Assembly (NCBI GenBank): GCA_964034945.1
Contig: OZ035962.1
Location: 112,186,234 to 112,250,233 of the forward strand
Source of the DNA: Chrysopilus asiliformis
Taxonomy: Eukaryota > Arthropoda > Insecta > Diptera > Rhagionidae
Direction: 5' to 3'
Length of the DNA stretch: 64,000 nt
The position numbers were made by a program, and so were the translations under genes. The notes under the pieces were generated by a model. That model did no database searches, was not told where the DNA came from, and saw nothing but the letters and a program-made list of their open reading frames with translations. Positions within the stretch are counted from its first letter, which is position 1, and the number at the start of each line of letters is the position of its first letter. Of this stretch, positions 58,501 to 64,000 are shown one piece after another.

Positions 58501-60771
58501 ATCTGTCTGTCCATTTTACGAATCTTAAATAATTCGAGAACGCGTTGAGCTAGCGTCTTGAAATTTTTTGGAAATGATTTTTACGAAAATCGTGGTTTTC
58601 TACACTCAGAAAAATGGAAGCTAACTCGACGATCTACATACGGCGTAATTGGCCTCGGGCAGGCGCGCGTTCGCCTGCATGAGGGAAAGTAAAACTGTGG
58701 TCGGAGAAATTCTGAAATTAAGCCACCAGCAGGTGAAGTAGGGCATTGGGAGCTGCACGAGTTGACCTTAGATAGGCATTTCGAGGATGTAATGTCATGT
58801 AATGGAAACCTCTGTAAGCCAGCTAGCGGTCAGAGTTAACCTGACAAAAAGTTGACCTGGACATTTTTCTGAGTGTACCAACTTTTGAACAAGTGAAATT
58901 AGCTATAACCGGTACCTCATACACAATTTTTTTTAATACAGTTTTTTGAAAATTTCTCGAAATTTAAAGGATATAAAATTTTCTGAAAATGGTTATGTAC
59001 TGAAGACAAATAAATTTCCTACAAAAAACTTTCATAATTAATTTGCGTCAGATTTCTTTTCTTAAAGCAATTGAGGTCTAAAAGAAAAGTACTAGTGCAA
59101 TTTCTCATTTTTTGCAAGATGTTTTAACCCTTTGTTGAGAGTCGATACTGCTTATCCAATAGTATCAATCTCTATATACTTCTATATACCACAGGCGTAA
59201 ATACCACCCCTCCATAAAATTAGTTCAAGTCTTTTTTTAAATGCTTTCTGGGACCATTTTCAACGAAAAAAAGTCATGGTTATTGATTTATTGTTGTTCG
59301 CTTCCTGGTCCACAAAGGGTTAAATTGAAAAAAAAAAATTTGTCAAAATTTGAAGAATTTGTCTTCACTAGAACTCGATTTTCATAATTTTGACCACTTT
59401 TACAATAAAAATTGACACTATGCGGCGTAGTTACTGGAACCAGTTCAAGAAAACGGATTATAAGGGCGCAAAATTAAAAAGGACGAAAAAAGCTTTTATA
59501 AAAACTTCCAGGTTTGATACATTAAATTATTCACGTGTGTCAGGACGCATTCTGCTCTGACAAATTAGTGTGGGACAATATTGGATCCAATTGATGATAT
59601 ACGTTGATTTTTGATAAGATGTACATTGATTTTGGGAAATCTCAAATAATTCCCAAAATCCCTACTTGCTCCAGGACGCTGAATATGCATTTCTTAATGT
59701 TGAATTTATTTTTGGTTGGTTTTACGAAAGTGTTTCTTGATTTTATAATTTATTAGAGTTCAATACAGTTTACAATTTTAAGTAATACAGTTTTTTTTAA
59801 TCTATGTAAATCGTATACAAAGTGTATTGCTTCTAGAGAAAAAGTCCTCCTGAAGAAGCCTGACAATAACATTGGGGAAGAAAATAAAACTGCCAATGAC
59901 TAATTAGAAAACCGGAGAAACTGTGCACAGAAGCTACGCCAGTGCTTCCACCCTCCCAAGTAGCACAAAAGGTCAAAAAGTGGTCGTCGCGACCATAAAG
60001 TGTCGATGTTAAAGTCGCTACGACCACTTTACGACCTTTTTTGCTCCTTGGGCTATCCTACATTTCCTACAAAACCCGAAAACATTTGAACAAATACAAT
60101 TTTTAGAGATTAATGGACTTCAATTAAATATTTATGAAAAAAATTGCAACATTACTTTTTAAACAAGCATAATTAACGATTTTTCCAACCCCCACAATAT
60201 TTTGAAAACGATTCCGTTCGTTTCATGTCGCATTTTGTATATTAATATTTTTTCTATCTCTTACAGATTTCATCAGATGGTAATATAACCATATCGGAAC
60301 TGGTATTCGTCCCTGCGCCCGAGGATAATGGCAAACAAGTGATTTGCTCAGTGACAGCTGAATCATTGTCTGTCGGTGCCACAGGCGTTTTTCTCAAGGA
60401 CTCCCGTACTCTGGATGTAAAACGTACGTATGTTGATAATGATGTACGAGAATGATGATTATTATGTCGATGATCATCTTCATCGTCTCAAAACTATATA
60501 AAAAGGGAAAAAATATAACATTATACAAAAAATATTTTTACATAAAAAATTCTAGCATATAAGAACGAAAGAAAAAAAAATACCGATATGAGTATGCTTG
60601 GAATAATTTCATATTTCATTTTTGTTGTGTTCTTTTACAGATGCACCAATCGTTTCCTTGAATCTTGGCGCTCCTCTTGATCCAAACAACTTGATGAAAG
60701 GCTCTGATGTGTATTTGGAGTGTGACATAAAGGCCAACCCTCCAGCTAAGAAAGTCGAGTGGTTTCATAAT
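27729..60771 (+). CDS. Sidestep-family Ig-domain cell-surface protein, partial gene (7 internal exons)
   Basis: Seven exons joined at GT-AG sites give one open frame of 367 complete codons, numbered here from the first complete codon. Ig1 has Cys17, Trp34 and Cys95. Ig2 has Cys148, Trp161/162 and Cys200. Ig3 has Cys245, Trp258 and Cys298. Ig4 begins with Cys351 and Trp364. The motifs IYTFDARGKPL and YRCRVDFHKSPTRN, followed by INLTV and VPPSQLIILD, are what I recognise as the conserved first-domain signature of Sidestep proteins. N-glycosylation sequons occur at residues 110, 145 and 277. Known for the family: single-pass neuronal or muscle surface proteins that bind Beat proteins and guide motor axons. 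Missing: the signal peptide exon(s), the second half of Ig4, later ectodomain, membrane segment and tail. Drosophila has eight Sidestep paralogues and I cannot assign this one, so no symbol is given. Exon order, phases and motifs agree throughout, so family membership is firm. Confidence 0.93.
29835..30060 (+). repeat. GTCC-family repeat F, partial copy
   Basis: GTCCGTCCGTCCGTCTGTCC followed by GATTGAGTTAGAGACTTGAA and AAATAGCAAGGCTAAGATC, matching the order in 49346-49530. Confidence 0.5.
30243..30575 (+). repeat. GTCT-bearing interspersed repeat G
   Basis: TGTAATATATACATAAATGG, then a TTGTCTGTCTGTC-type tract, then CTCAAAAACTACTGGACCGA and TTTTTACGCGG. A segment GATTTTCAAAATTCGAAA plus AAGGTCCT occurs twice (about 30405 and 30515). 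It is a single copy in the window. The layout is like the other GTCT-core repeats but the body is unrelated. Confidence 0.5.
32652..32752 (+). repeat. 17-bp minisatellite, six units
   Basis: Six head-to-tail units of AGAGCGTTTTTGTGGCT. Units 1-3 are identical, unit 4 has one change (AGAAC), unit 5 has GTAGCT, and the last is a base shorter. Confidence 0.9.
33592..33800 (+). CDS. Sidestep-family exon: second half of Ig1
   Basis: Acceptor is tgtttcag and donor is gtataa, the weakest donor of the gene. The exon starts in phase 2 and ends in phase 1. It encodes residues 46-114: FDARGKPLQQAAHW, then the LRIKGVQKSEEGLYRC segment closing Ig1 with Cys95, then RVDFHKSPTRNWRINLTVL with a sequon at Asn110. 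This exon carries the most diagnostic Sidestep-family motif in the window. The frame stays open past the donor to a stop at 33814, but splicing to 34079 gives the expected family continuation VPPSQ. Confidence 0.94.
34079..34323 (+). CDS. Sidestep-family exon: most of Ig2
   Basis: The acceptor follows a TTG-repeat tract (ttgttgttgtttag) and the donor is gtaagt. The exon starts in phase 1 and ends in phase 0. It encodes residues 116-196: the PPSQLIILD linker, GPYNEGASVNITC with Cys148 and a sequon at Asn145, GIPPPRVSWWRE with the core tryptophan, and HMSKLARKDLHA leading into the F strand. It lies only 278 bases after the previous exon, so the two are probably recognised as a unit. Confidence 0.93.
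37413..38170 (+). repeat. GTCT-family repeat E, copy interrupted by repeat D
   Basis: Head TACTTTCCTCTGTTTTAGAG..GTATTGTATTCATGACG at 37413-37460 and tail AAATAACTCGAGAACGCG..GACTTGAA from 37991. Between them sits repeat D (37461-37988). In the other E copies the head tract and tail are separated by only a short TCTG-rich segment. Confidence 0.65.
37461..37988 (+). mobile_element. Helentron-like repeat D, copy 1
   Basis: Begins with eleven TGTC units (about 37461-37502). The body contains GGTTAGGGATTTTCGGGGAC and CCCTCTGAGAAAATTCCCCC. It ends with a perfect hairpin CCGAGC-atg-GCTCGG (37961-37975) followed by TCTTCCTGGTACT. A 3' hairpin close to the end fits Helitron/Helentron-type elements. 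Embedded in repeat E. Confidence 0.6.
40167..40239 (+). CDS. Sidestep-family exon: end of Ig2 (short exon)
   Basis: Acceptor is tttttttccag and donor is gtaagt. The exon is 73 bases, starts in phase 0 and ends in phase 1. It encodes VFTCQASNGHVVPPLSSTVK then LDMK (residues 197-220). Cys200 closes Ig2 and the basic/hydrophobic linker precedes Ig3. It is too short for a simple ORF scan and was found from the frame, the splice sites and the FTCQASN motif. Confidence 0.92.
42690..42720. mobile_element. Possible pogo-like terminus
   Basis: TACAGTGAAGTCTCGATAAA followed by GTTGACTTCGG resembles a pogo-type inverted terminal repeat. Similar short motifs occur at 54185-54212 (opposite strand) and 58303-58345. 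No full element was delimited. Confidence 0.35.
43160..43659 (+). mobile_element. Helentron-like repeat D, copy 2 (middle replaced)
   Basis: Seven GTCT units, then the same body as copy 1 up to about 43417 (CACTACAAACCTGA). A different sequence follows (43418-43555), and then the shared 3' end with GGCCGAGCATGGCTTGG and TTCTGGTAC (hairpin with one wobble pair). It is not embedded in repeat E. Confidence 0.6.
46024..46105. mobile_element. pogo/Tigger-like transposon terminus (solo)
   Basis: TA followed by CAGTAGAATCCCGATAATTC, with the related motifs CGAATTAGCGGGATA and CGAATTATCGGGG repeated inside. This resembles the terminal and subterminal repeats of pogo-type Tc1/mariner elements. The opposite end was not found. 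Confidence 0.5.
46131..46323. repeat. Inverted-repeat element with imperfect ~65-bp arms
   Basis: The left arm starts AGGTTTGCC and contains CTCTATTTAAGGGC and CCGGGGGTG. The right arm contains CCCCCGGACGG, AAAATAGAGG and ends GGCAACCT, complementary in the same order with several mismatches. It immediately follows a pogo-like terminus. Boundaries are approximate and no duplication was resolved. Confidence 0.45.
46467..46654. mobile_element. Foldback-type MITE with hexamer-repeat arms, TAA duplication
   Basis: TAA at 46464-46466 and 46655-46657. Ends are TGCGCATATCACAGTG and, on the opposite strand, TGCCCGTATCACACTG. Both arms contain GATTGC/GATTAC hexamer runs (short on the left, about ten units on the right) and then CTCGACCAATGAGA with its complement, forming a long hairpin around GATAGGGACATG. 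Confidence 0.75.
49212..49795 (+). repeat. GTCC-family repeat F, longest copy (INE-1-like head)
   Basis: Starts TATACCCGTATGGTGAAACC followed by AAAGGGTATAT, a mirrored TATACCC/GGGTATA head like that of dipteran INE-1/DINE elements. It then has a GTCCGTCTGTC tract (49346-49392), GATTGAGCTAGAGACTTGA, and ends GGCAATTATAGCTTTTGTTA, an end shared with repeat E. Other copies: 694-1252, 3952-4415 and 52640-52950 (- strand), 29835-30060 and 14224-14390 (+). Confidence 0.6.
50670..50895 (-). repeat. Degenerate GGTTTTGG-type repeat, reverse orientation
   Basis: AACCAAAACCAGAAGCAAAA, TTTGAAATTTTAGAAGCC, CCAAAACCAGAATC and GGACCAAAACCGAACC, the complement of the 22638-23225 units. Confidence 0.5.
52640..52950 (-). 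repeat. GTCC-family repeat F with a long GACA/GGAC tract
   Basis: ATGAGAAACGCATATTTC, CTAGCTCAATCCTTTCGAAA, then about 150 bases of GGACAGAC-type repeats (52709-52860), then CGGAAATCAAAATCTTTTGT and CCTTGGTGTGGTTCATTTTT. All long ORFs here, on both strands, are simple-repeat translations. Helitron copy 5 begins 40 bp to the right. Confidence 0.6.
52987..53375 (+). mobile_element. Non-autonomous Helitron, copy 5
   Basis: A at 52986, then TCATACTAATATATAAAAAT, four GTCT units, the conserved body, and GGGTATGCAAGCTAG followed by T at 53376. The subterminal stem is ACCCT..CGGGT (4 of 5 pairs). Confidence 0.87.
55039..56106. mobile_element. TA-flanked MITE, 1.07 kb
   Basis: TA at 55037-55038 and 56107-56108. 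The ends are CACTGAGCGAAAAA and, on the opposite strand, CACTGAGAGAAATA, 12 of 14 matching. The interior is very AT-rich with no transposase frame. TA duplications fit Tc1/mariner-related MITEs. Subterminal TTTACAAT and CATTGTAAA motifs also mirror each other. Confidence 0.65.
57333..57484 (+). CDS. Sidestep-family exon: first half of Ig3
   Basis: Acceptor is tatcttttctag and donor is gtgagt. The exon starts in phase 1 and ends in phase 0. It encodes residues 222-271: PPLYVRLQGLNHALVAGVRT, then QISCSSAGARPSPQIVWNKG with Cys245 and Trp258, ending GATQS. It sits alone between a 17-kb intron upstream and a 2.8-kb intron downstream, and MITEs lie on both sides (55039-56106 and 57668-58243). Confidence 0.93.
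57668..58243. mobile_element. TA-flanked MITE, 576 bp, containing a tRNA-like B box
   Basis: TA at 57666-57667 and 58244-58245. A perfect 15-bp inverted end CACTCTCGAAAAAAT is present on both sides. The interior repeats AACTCCGAAAAGGAGT-like and TTTAACACCG motifs. At 57958-57967 it contains GTTCGAGTCC inside CCCGTGTTCGAGTCCCGG, which resembles a tRNA T-arm / Pol III B box. No transposase frame is present. Confidence 0.8.
57950..57976 (+). other. tRNA T-arm / Pol III B-box-like sequence inside a MITE
   Basis: The segment CCGTG-TTCGAGT-CCCGG can fold as a T stem-loop with one mismatch and matches the B-box core GTTCGANTCC. No acceptor stem or proper D arm is found upstream, so it is not a complete tRNA gene. 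It may be a SINE or tRNA relic captured by the MITE, or chance. Confidence 0.4.
58361..59000 (+). repeat. GTCT-family repeat E, copy interrupted by a TA-flanked MITE
   Basis: Head TACTTTCTTCTGCTATAGAG, GTATTGTATTCATGACGGAG, CATCTGTCTGTCC and AATTCGAGAACGCGTTGAGC. It is split at 58602/58876 by the 273-bp MITE and resumes CCAACTTTTG. The right boundary is approximate. Confidence 0.65.
58603..58875. mobile_element. TA-flanked MITE, 273 bp, nested in a GTCT-family repeat
   Basis: TA at 58601-58602 and 58876-58877. A perfect 14-bp inverted end CACTCAGAAAAATG is present on both sides. The uninterrupted relative at about 20438 reads TTTTCTACCAACTTTT, so the empty site and the TA duplication are directly visible. 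The interior is notably GC-richer than its surroundings. Confidence 0.85.
59955..60052. mobile_element. Small hairpin element, 98 bp
   Basis: About 40-bp inverted arms starting CCCAAGTAGCACAAAAGGTC and, from the right end, CCCAAGGAGCAAAAAAGGTC. The core motifs AAGTGGTCGT and CGCGAC/GTCGC are mirrored. No target duplication could be read. Confidence 0.6.
60267..60423 (+). CDS. Sidestep-family exon: second half of Ig3
   Basis: Acceptor is tctcttacag and donor is gtacgt. The exon starts in phase 0 and ends in phase 1. It encodes residues 272-323: ISSDGNITISELVFVPAPED with a sequon at Asn277, NGKQVICSVTAES with Cys298 closing Ig3, and the linker FLKDSRTLDVK. It has no in-frame Met and so does not appear as a start-to-stop ORF. 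Confidence 0.93.
60641..60771 (+). CDS. Sidestep-family exon: first half of Ig4
   Basis: Acceptor is gttcttttacag and donor is gtatgc. The exon starts in phase 1 and ends in phase 0. It encodes residues 325-367: APIVSLNLGAPLDPNNLMKG, then SDVYLECDIKANPPAKKVEW with Cys351 and Trp364, ending FHN just after the core tryptophan. The closing cysteine of Ig4 must lie in an exon beyond 64000, because no matching exon is visible in the remaining 3.2 kb. Confidence 0.93.
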
Positions 60772-63700
60772 GTATGCACCCTTTTTTCTCTATTCCCTTT
60801 ATAAAAGTATAATTCAACAATACACTAGACTTGATAATATATATTGTATAGTAGTAGTATTATAAGATACATTATAGCTAGTTAAGAATAGATGTAGACC
60901 GCTATATTAACGAGTATATGGTTTTGGGTGATTCCTTGTTGTTCTGCTGATATCTGCTTTCAGATATCCTAATGAACCCACAAACGTTGACATTATTTTC
61001 CTTCTTGATATCAAGTCCCTTTGTATTCCTTATCGTGTTGCCTTTTGGCGCTCCTTTGACGCTACTACCATTCCCAGTGCTATGCTTGTGTATTCCACCA
61101 CCAACCACCACCCCTGATAGCGTTACCCTTTTGGTACGCTTTTCTAACTCCTCCTTGTAGAACGCTTCAGAATGATGATGTCGCCTGCATAAATCAAGTC
61201 CTTGTTCTAAGACGATCGTTTGTTTGTACATGGAAAATAGTCCTTGGGAAGGCAACAGCTAAAGTGTAACACTTTGGGACCACTTAAGAATCGTGTTTGT
61301 TGACTATACGAAATTTTATGTACACATATATAAATCCTTTGGTCCTCCGCTCCTTAACGTTTTTTTTTCGTACCTCGTCGCCTCCCGAATCGGATCAGCA
61401 TAATATCCTATAAGCATAGATTATGCAAGAAGTGATTGTCGTCAGCACAAAATTGATAGTCATGCTAGGCAACTTTTTAGCCTATAACCAAGACACGATT
61501 CTCCAGTATTGGATTTGCTTGGTCCTTTTCCAATAAAACCAAAAGGCGTCATTGTCGCACACTGCATCCGCATAACATTGTTGCATAACCATACCAAACA
61601 TTCCTCCCACAAAGACAGTTTTTTTTAGTCATCAGCACAAAATATCATATCTCCCAGTTAGGGGGAGGTCCTCAAATCTAAAACAGGACGAAAATCGTCA
61701 GACAACCCGTCAACTAGCAATTGAAATGGCTTTCAAAAGCCTGACGATGGCGACGGCGAAGGATAACTGACTGCTACTGGTGCGCCTTAAGATCTTCCTT
61801 AGTTGAATGATGCTTGTTGGACCACTTTAGTGGCATATTATCCTTTGAATCTCACAGCATACTTAGATTAAGATTGTGGCTTATTATGCTTAAGTAGATT
61901 TCTTTTAAGTATTTTAAAATATCCCACACAGATACTGACTTCCTCAAAAAAAAATTTTTTTACGATGCATCATCACTATCTCCGTCATGATTTAGTTCCA
62001 CAAATCCTAGAAGGTTCATCTTGTTTTAGATCCAAAGACTCAGCGGATAATTTCATCACCTTAGGTGAAAAAGATTTTTATCGCATAACTTTTAACACCA
62101 ATTAGTAGCTTGTGAAAAGAGCAAAAAAAAAAATTGTGATCATCAGCAGAAATTCAAATTATGGCAAAAATTCAGCCAGTAATTAATGTGTCAAATTCTT
62201 TGATGTGCAAAATGCTAATAACTTTTTTTTTCATTTGATTCTGATGTTTTACGGGAAATTTTTTACTTTCTAGAATCCTTTACATATTTTAAATTAAAAT
62301 TTCACACCTCTCAGCTAAATTATGAGAAAAAAAAATTTCCCCATATTCATGAAAAATTGAGTGTAAAAATTGCTTGTCGGTAAATTTTCAAACAATCCTT
62401 TATTTGAACTGCCAACGAACTAATTTTTCATCTAAAGGTTTTGTATACGGTTGCACTTTTAGGTGGAAAATTTTCTTAAGTCTTTTCGGAGCCCCTCCCC
62501 TGACTCTCTCCATCGGACCAATCCATCTCTCCTCTACCATATTAAAAAAATTATAACTCTATCATACATGAACATTCAATTGCACCACTCCTTCACCCCT
62601 CCACCAAACAAATTTTTGTTGTCCTCATATAGAGTTTTTGACGATTCTCTCTGGGAATTCTAGTTTTCCTGATATCTCTTGAACCGCTGAAGGGATTTGA
62701 ATCTCCTTTTGCTCTCCCTGTAAACCCTCTTACCTGATATGTTCTGCAATTGTGGAGGAATTCGGATCTAGTTTTCAACATTAGAGAGGTGCAAGAAAAA
62801 ATCTACCCTTAATATTTTCCGGCGTGTTAAAAAAGTTAGACGTGAGGCCGAAGTCCAAGCAAGTATGGAAAACGTGGGTGGGAATGAAGGGCGAAACGCT
62901 TCGGCACGCGGCCCCTAGTAGTAAATAATTTTAATTAATTGAACTAAATTAAGCAACAAAAAAATCGATTTTTTTTATATAAATATTCAGGTGGCAGGAA
63001 CCTGTGACAAGTCTTAATGAGTATCTTTCCCATAGATATACTAGATCGCTCGATTTGCTGTCTCAAATGGTCCCATTTCAATACAGTTCAGTGAATCAAA
63101 ACGAGTCAAGTAAGAGCAAGATAACCGTATGAAAATAAATATAGTCCTCTCGTTTAAACCGTGAGCTGTCAAAGGAAAATAGACTTTCGGAATGGTGTTG
63201 GCGCCTAAAGTTATTTGTTTGCGCCTAAAGTTAGTCTCAAACTTGTGAAATTTGAATTTCGCGGCAAACTAAATTTAAATCTCGCGACCTTATACAGTTC
63301 CAGTGGAGGCGTTCAAGTACGATAAAGAGGGAAATACTTTTGGGACCATTTTTCAGCAGAGCTTTGTATGGTGACAGTTGTTCTATGTTATATAGTTCTG
63401 TGATCTTTCCACAATACCCTTGAAAATTGAGACGTTTTGCTAGCTGCCTCACTTAGATAATAAATAAAAACATTTTTTTTTGCATTATACTTTTAATTTA
63501 AATAATGTCAATTAATTTTTAAGGTAAACAATTTAAATTTGAAACATGTCAGGAACAATTCGGGTAACTGCGGCATTTACCCACATCGCTTTCATAAACT
63601 TTCATTTCAGGTAATAACTAAGAACAAGCTTAACCTGATTTTTTTATTATTACGCTAATATTTTTGGTGTTTACCGCTAAATTTCACCTAGCAATCATTA

Positions 63701-64000
63701 TCCAAATTAATCGTTTCCACTCTAAAGCAATTCCATTTAATGATAGATCTCAACATTGAATTTTCTTTTGCACTTGAGTATTACGTTACGATACAATTCC
63801 ACGAATCGTCTTTTCTTTTTGTATAAATGTTGTACAAAAAATATGCCAGTATAAGACTACTACTGTATCTGTAGCACTTAAAGGAACAAAATGAAAACGA
63901 CTTCTGCAAATATGTTGCTAAAGTAGTATATTATGAAGGTATAAAGTGCTTGTACAATATGTAGACATGGAGCTAAATGAGGAGCTAACGAAACATCTGT
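60772..64000 (+). other. Start of the intron interrupting Ig4; rest of window
   Basis: Begins with the gtatgc donor. No exon continuing Ig4 (phase 0, expected to carry the closing cysteine) was recognised before 64000. The only assigned feature is the third hAT-type MITE at 63031-63402. Coordinates 62825-62930 are locally GC-richer (a segment ending in a cggcccctag motif) and may be the end of an unidentified repeat. Confidence 0.75.
63031..63402 (+). mobile_element. hAT-type MITE, copy 3
   Basis: Same element as 1931-2309 and 4941-5311, flanked by a perfect 8-bp duplication ATCTTTCC (63023-63030 and 63403-63410). Very high identity to copy 2 over the whole length suggests recent activity. 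Confidence 0.85.

Larger units (their letters stand above)
57485..60266 (+). other. Intron splitting Ig3 (2.8 kb), mostly transposon-derived
   Basis: Runs from a gtgagt donor to a tcttacag acceptor, phase 0. It contains the TA-flanked MITE with a B-box-like sequence (57668-58243), a pogo-like terminus (about 58303), a GTCT-family repeat interrupted by a second TA-flanked MITE (58361-59000) and a small hairpin element (59955-60052). Confidence 0.85.

Noticed and set aside
60902..61255. 117-aa ORF on the - strand and 62-aa ORF on the + strand
   Set aside because: No recognisable domain; located in the intron after the Ig4 exon, with no family motif on either strand.
61600..64000. Search for the exon completing Ig4
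   Set aside because: No phase-0 acceptor followed by an Ig F-strand (YxC) segment was found; the next exon is probably beyond the window.
1..64000. CRISPR arrays, bacterial operons, or integrated virus genes
   Set aside because: None seen. The direct repeats are minisatellite, microsatellite or dispersed transposons, and no viral protein frame was recognised.

Overview
The window looks like a piece of insect nuclear genome, most likely from a dipteran. The DNA is strongly AT-rich with long non-coding stretches and canonical GT-AG introns. It carries many short non-autonomous transposons, and its one recognisable protein-coding gene belongs to an arthropod cell-adhesion family. No bacterial-style operons, rRNA genes, complete tRNA genes or CRISPR arrays are visible. 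The species cannot be named from the sequence alone.

The gene lies on the + strand from 27729 to 60771 and is incomplete at both ends. Seven exons (27729-27864, 33592-33800, 34079-34323, 40167-40239, 57333-57484, 60267-60423, 60641-60771) join in one open frame of 367 complete codons. They encode the tandem immunoglobulin ectodomain of a Sidestep-family protein, the arthropod family whose members act as ligands or partners of Beaten-path proteins in motor axon guidance. Three complete Ig domains and the start of a fourth are present. The signal peptide exon(s) were not found. The rest of Ig4, any later ectodomain, the membrane segment and the tail lie beyond 64000. Which Sidestep paralogue this is cannot be decided here.

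Everything else is intron or flank filled with transposon remnants. Several superfamilies can be assigned from termini and target-site duplications (TSDs). There are five copies of a non-autonomous Helitron, all with A^TC...CTAG^T junctions and a 3' hairpin. Three copies of a hAT-type MITE have perfect 8-bp TSDs. Elements with 3-bp TWA TSDs (PIF/Harbinger-like) occur at 4.5, 9.0, 14.6, 18.4, 24.7 and 46.5 kb. Three TA-flanked MITEs lie at 55-59 kb, and a TTAA-flanked piggyBac-like MITE is near the left end. There is also a mariner transposase N-terminal fragment, several pogo-like termini, and GTCT-microsatellite-bearing repeats resembling Helentron/INE-1 elements. Three cases of one element inserted in another can be read directly, because uninterrupted relatives occur in the same window.

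Layout: 1-27.7 kb is non-coding and repeat-rich (upstream flank or a large 5' intron). 27.7-40.2 kb carries Ig1 and Ig2. 40.2-57.3 kb is one 17-kb intron holding Helentron-like, foldback, minisatellite-like and MITE sequences. 57.3-60.8 kb carries Ig3 and the start of Ig4, and 60.8-64 kb is the beginning of the next intron. No previously undescribed protein system is evident. The notable material is transposon structure: the Helitron and hAT families defined by exact junctions, nested insertions with empty sites, a MITE carrying a Pol III B-box-like sequence, and a foldback element whose arms contain hexamer repeats.
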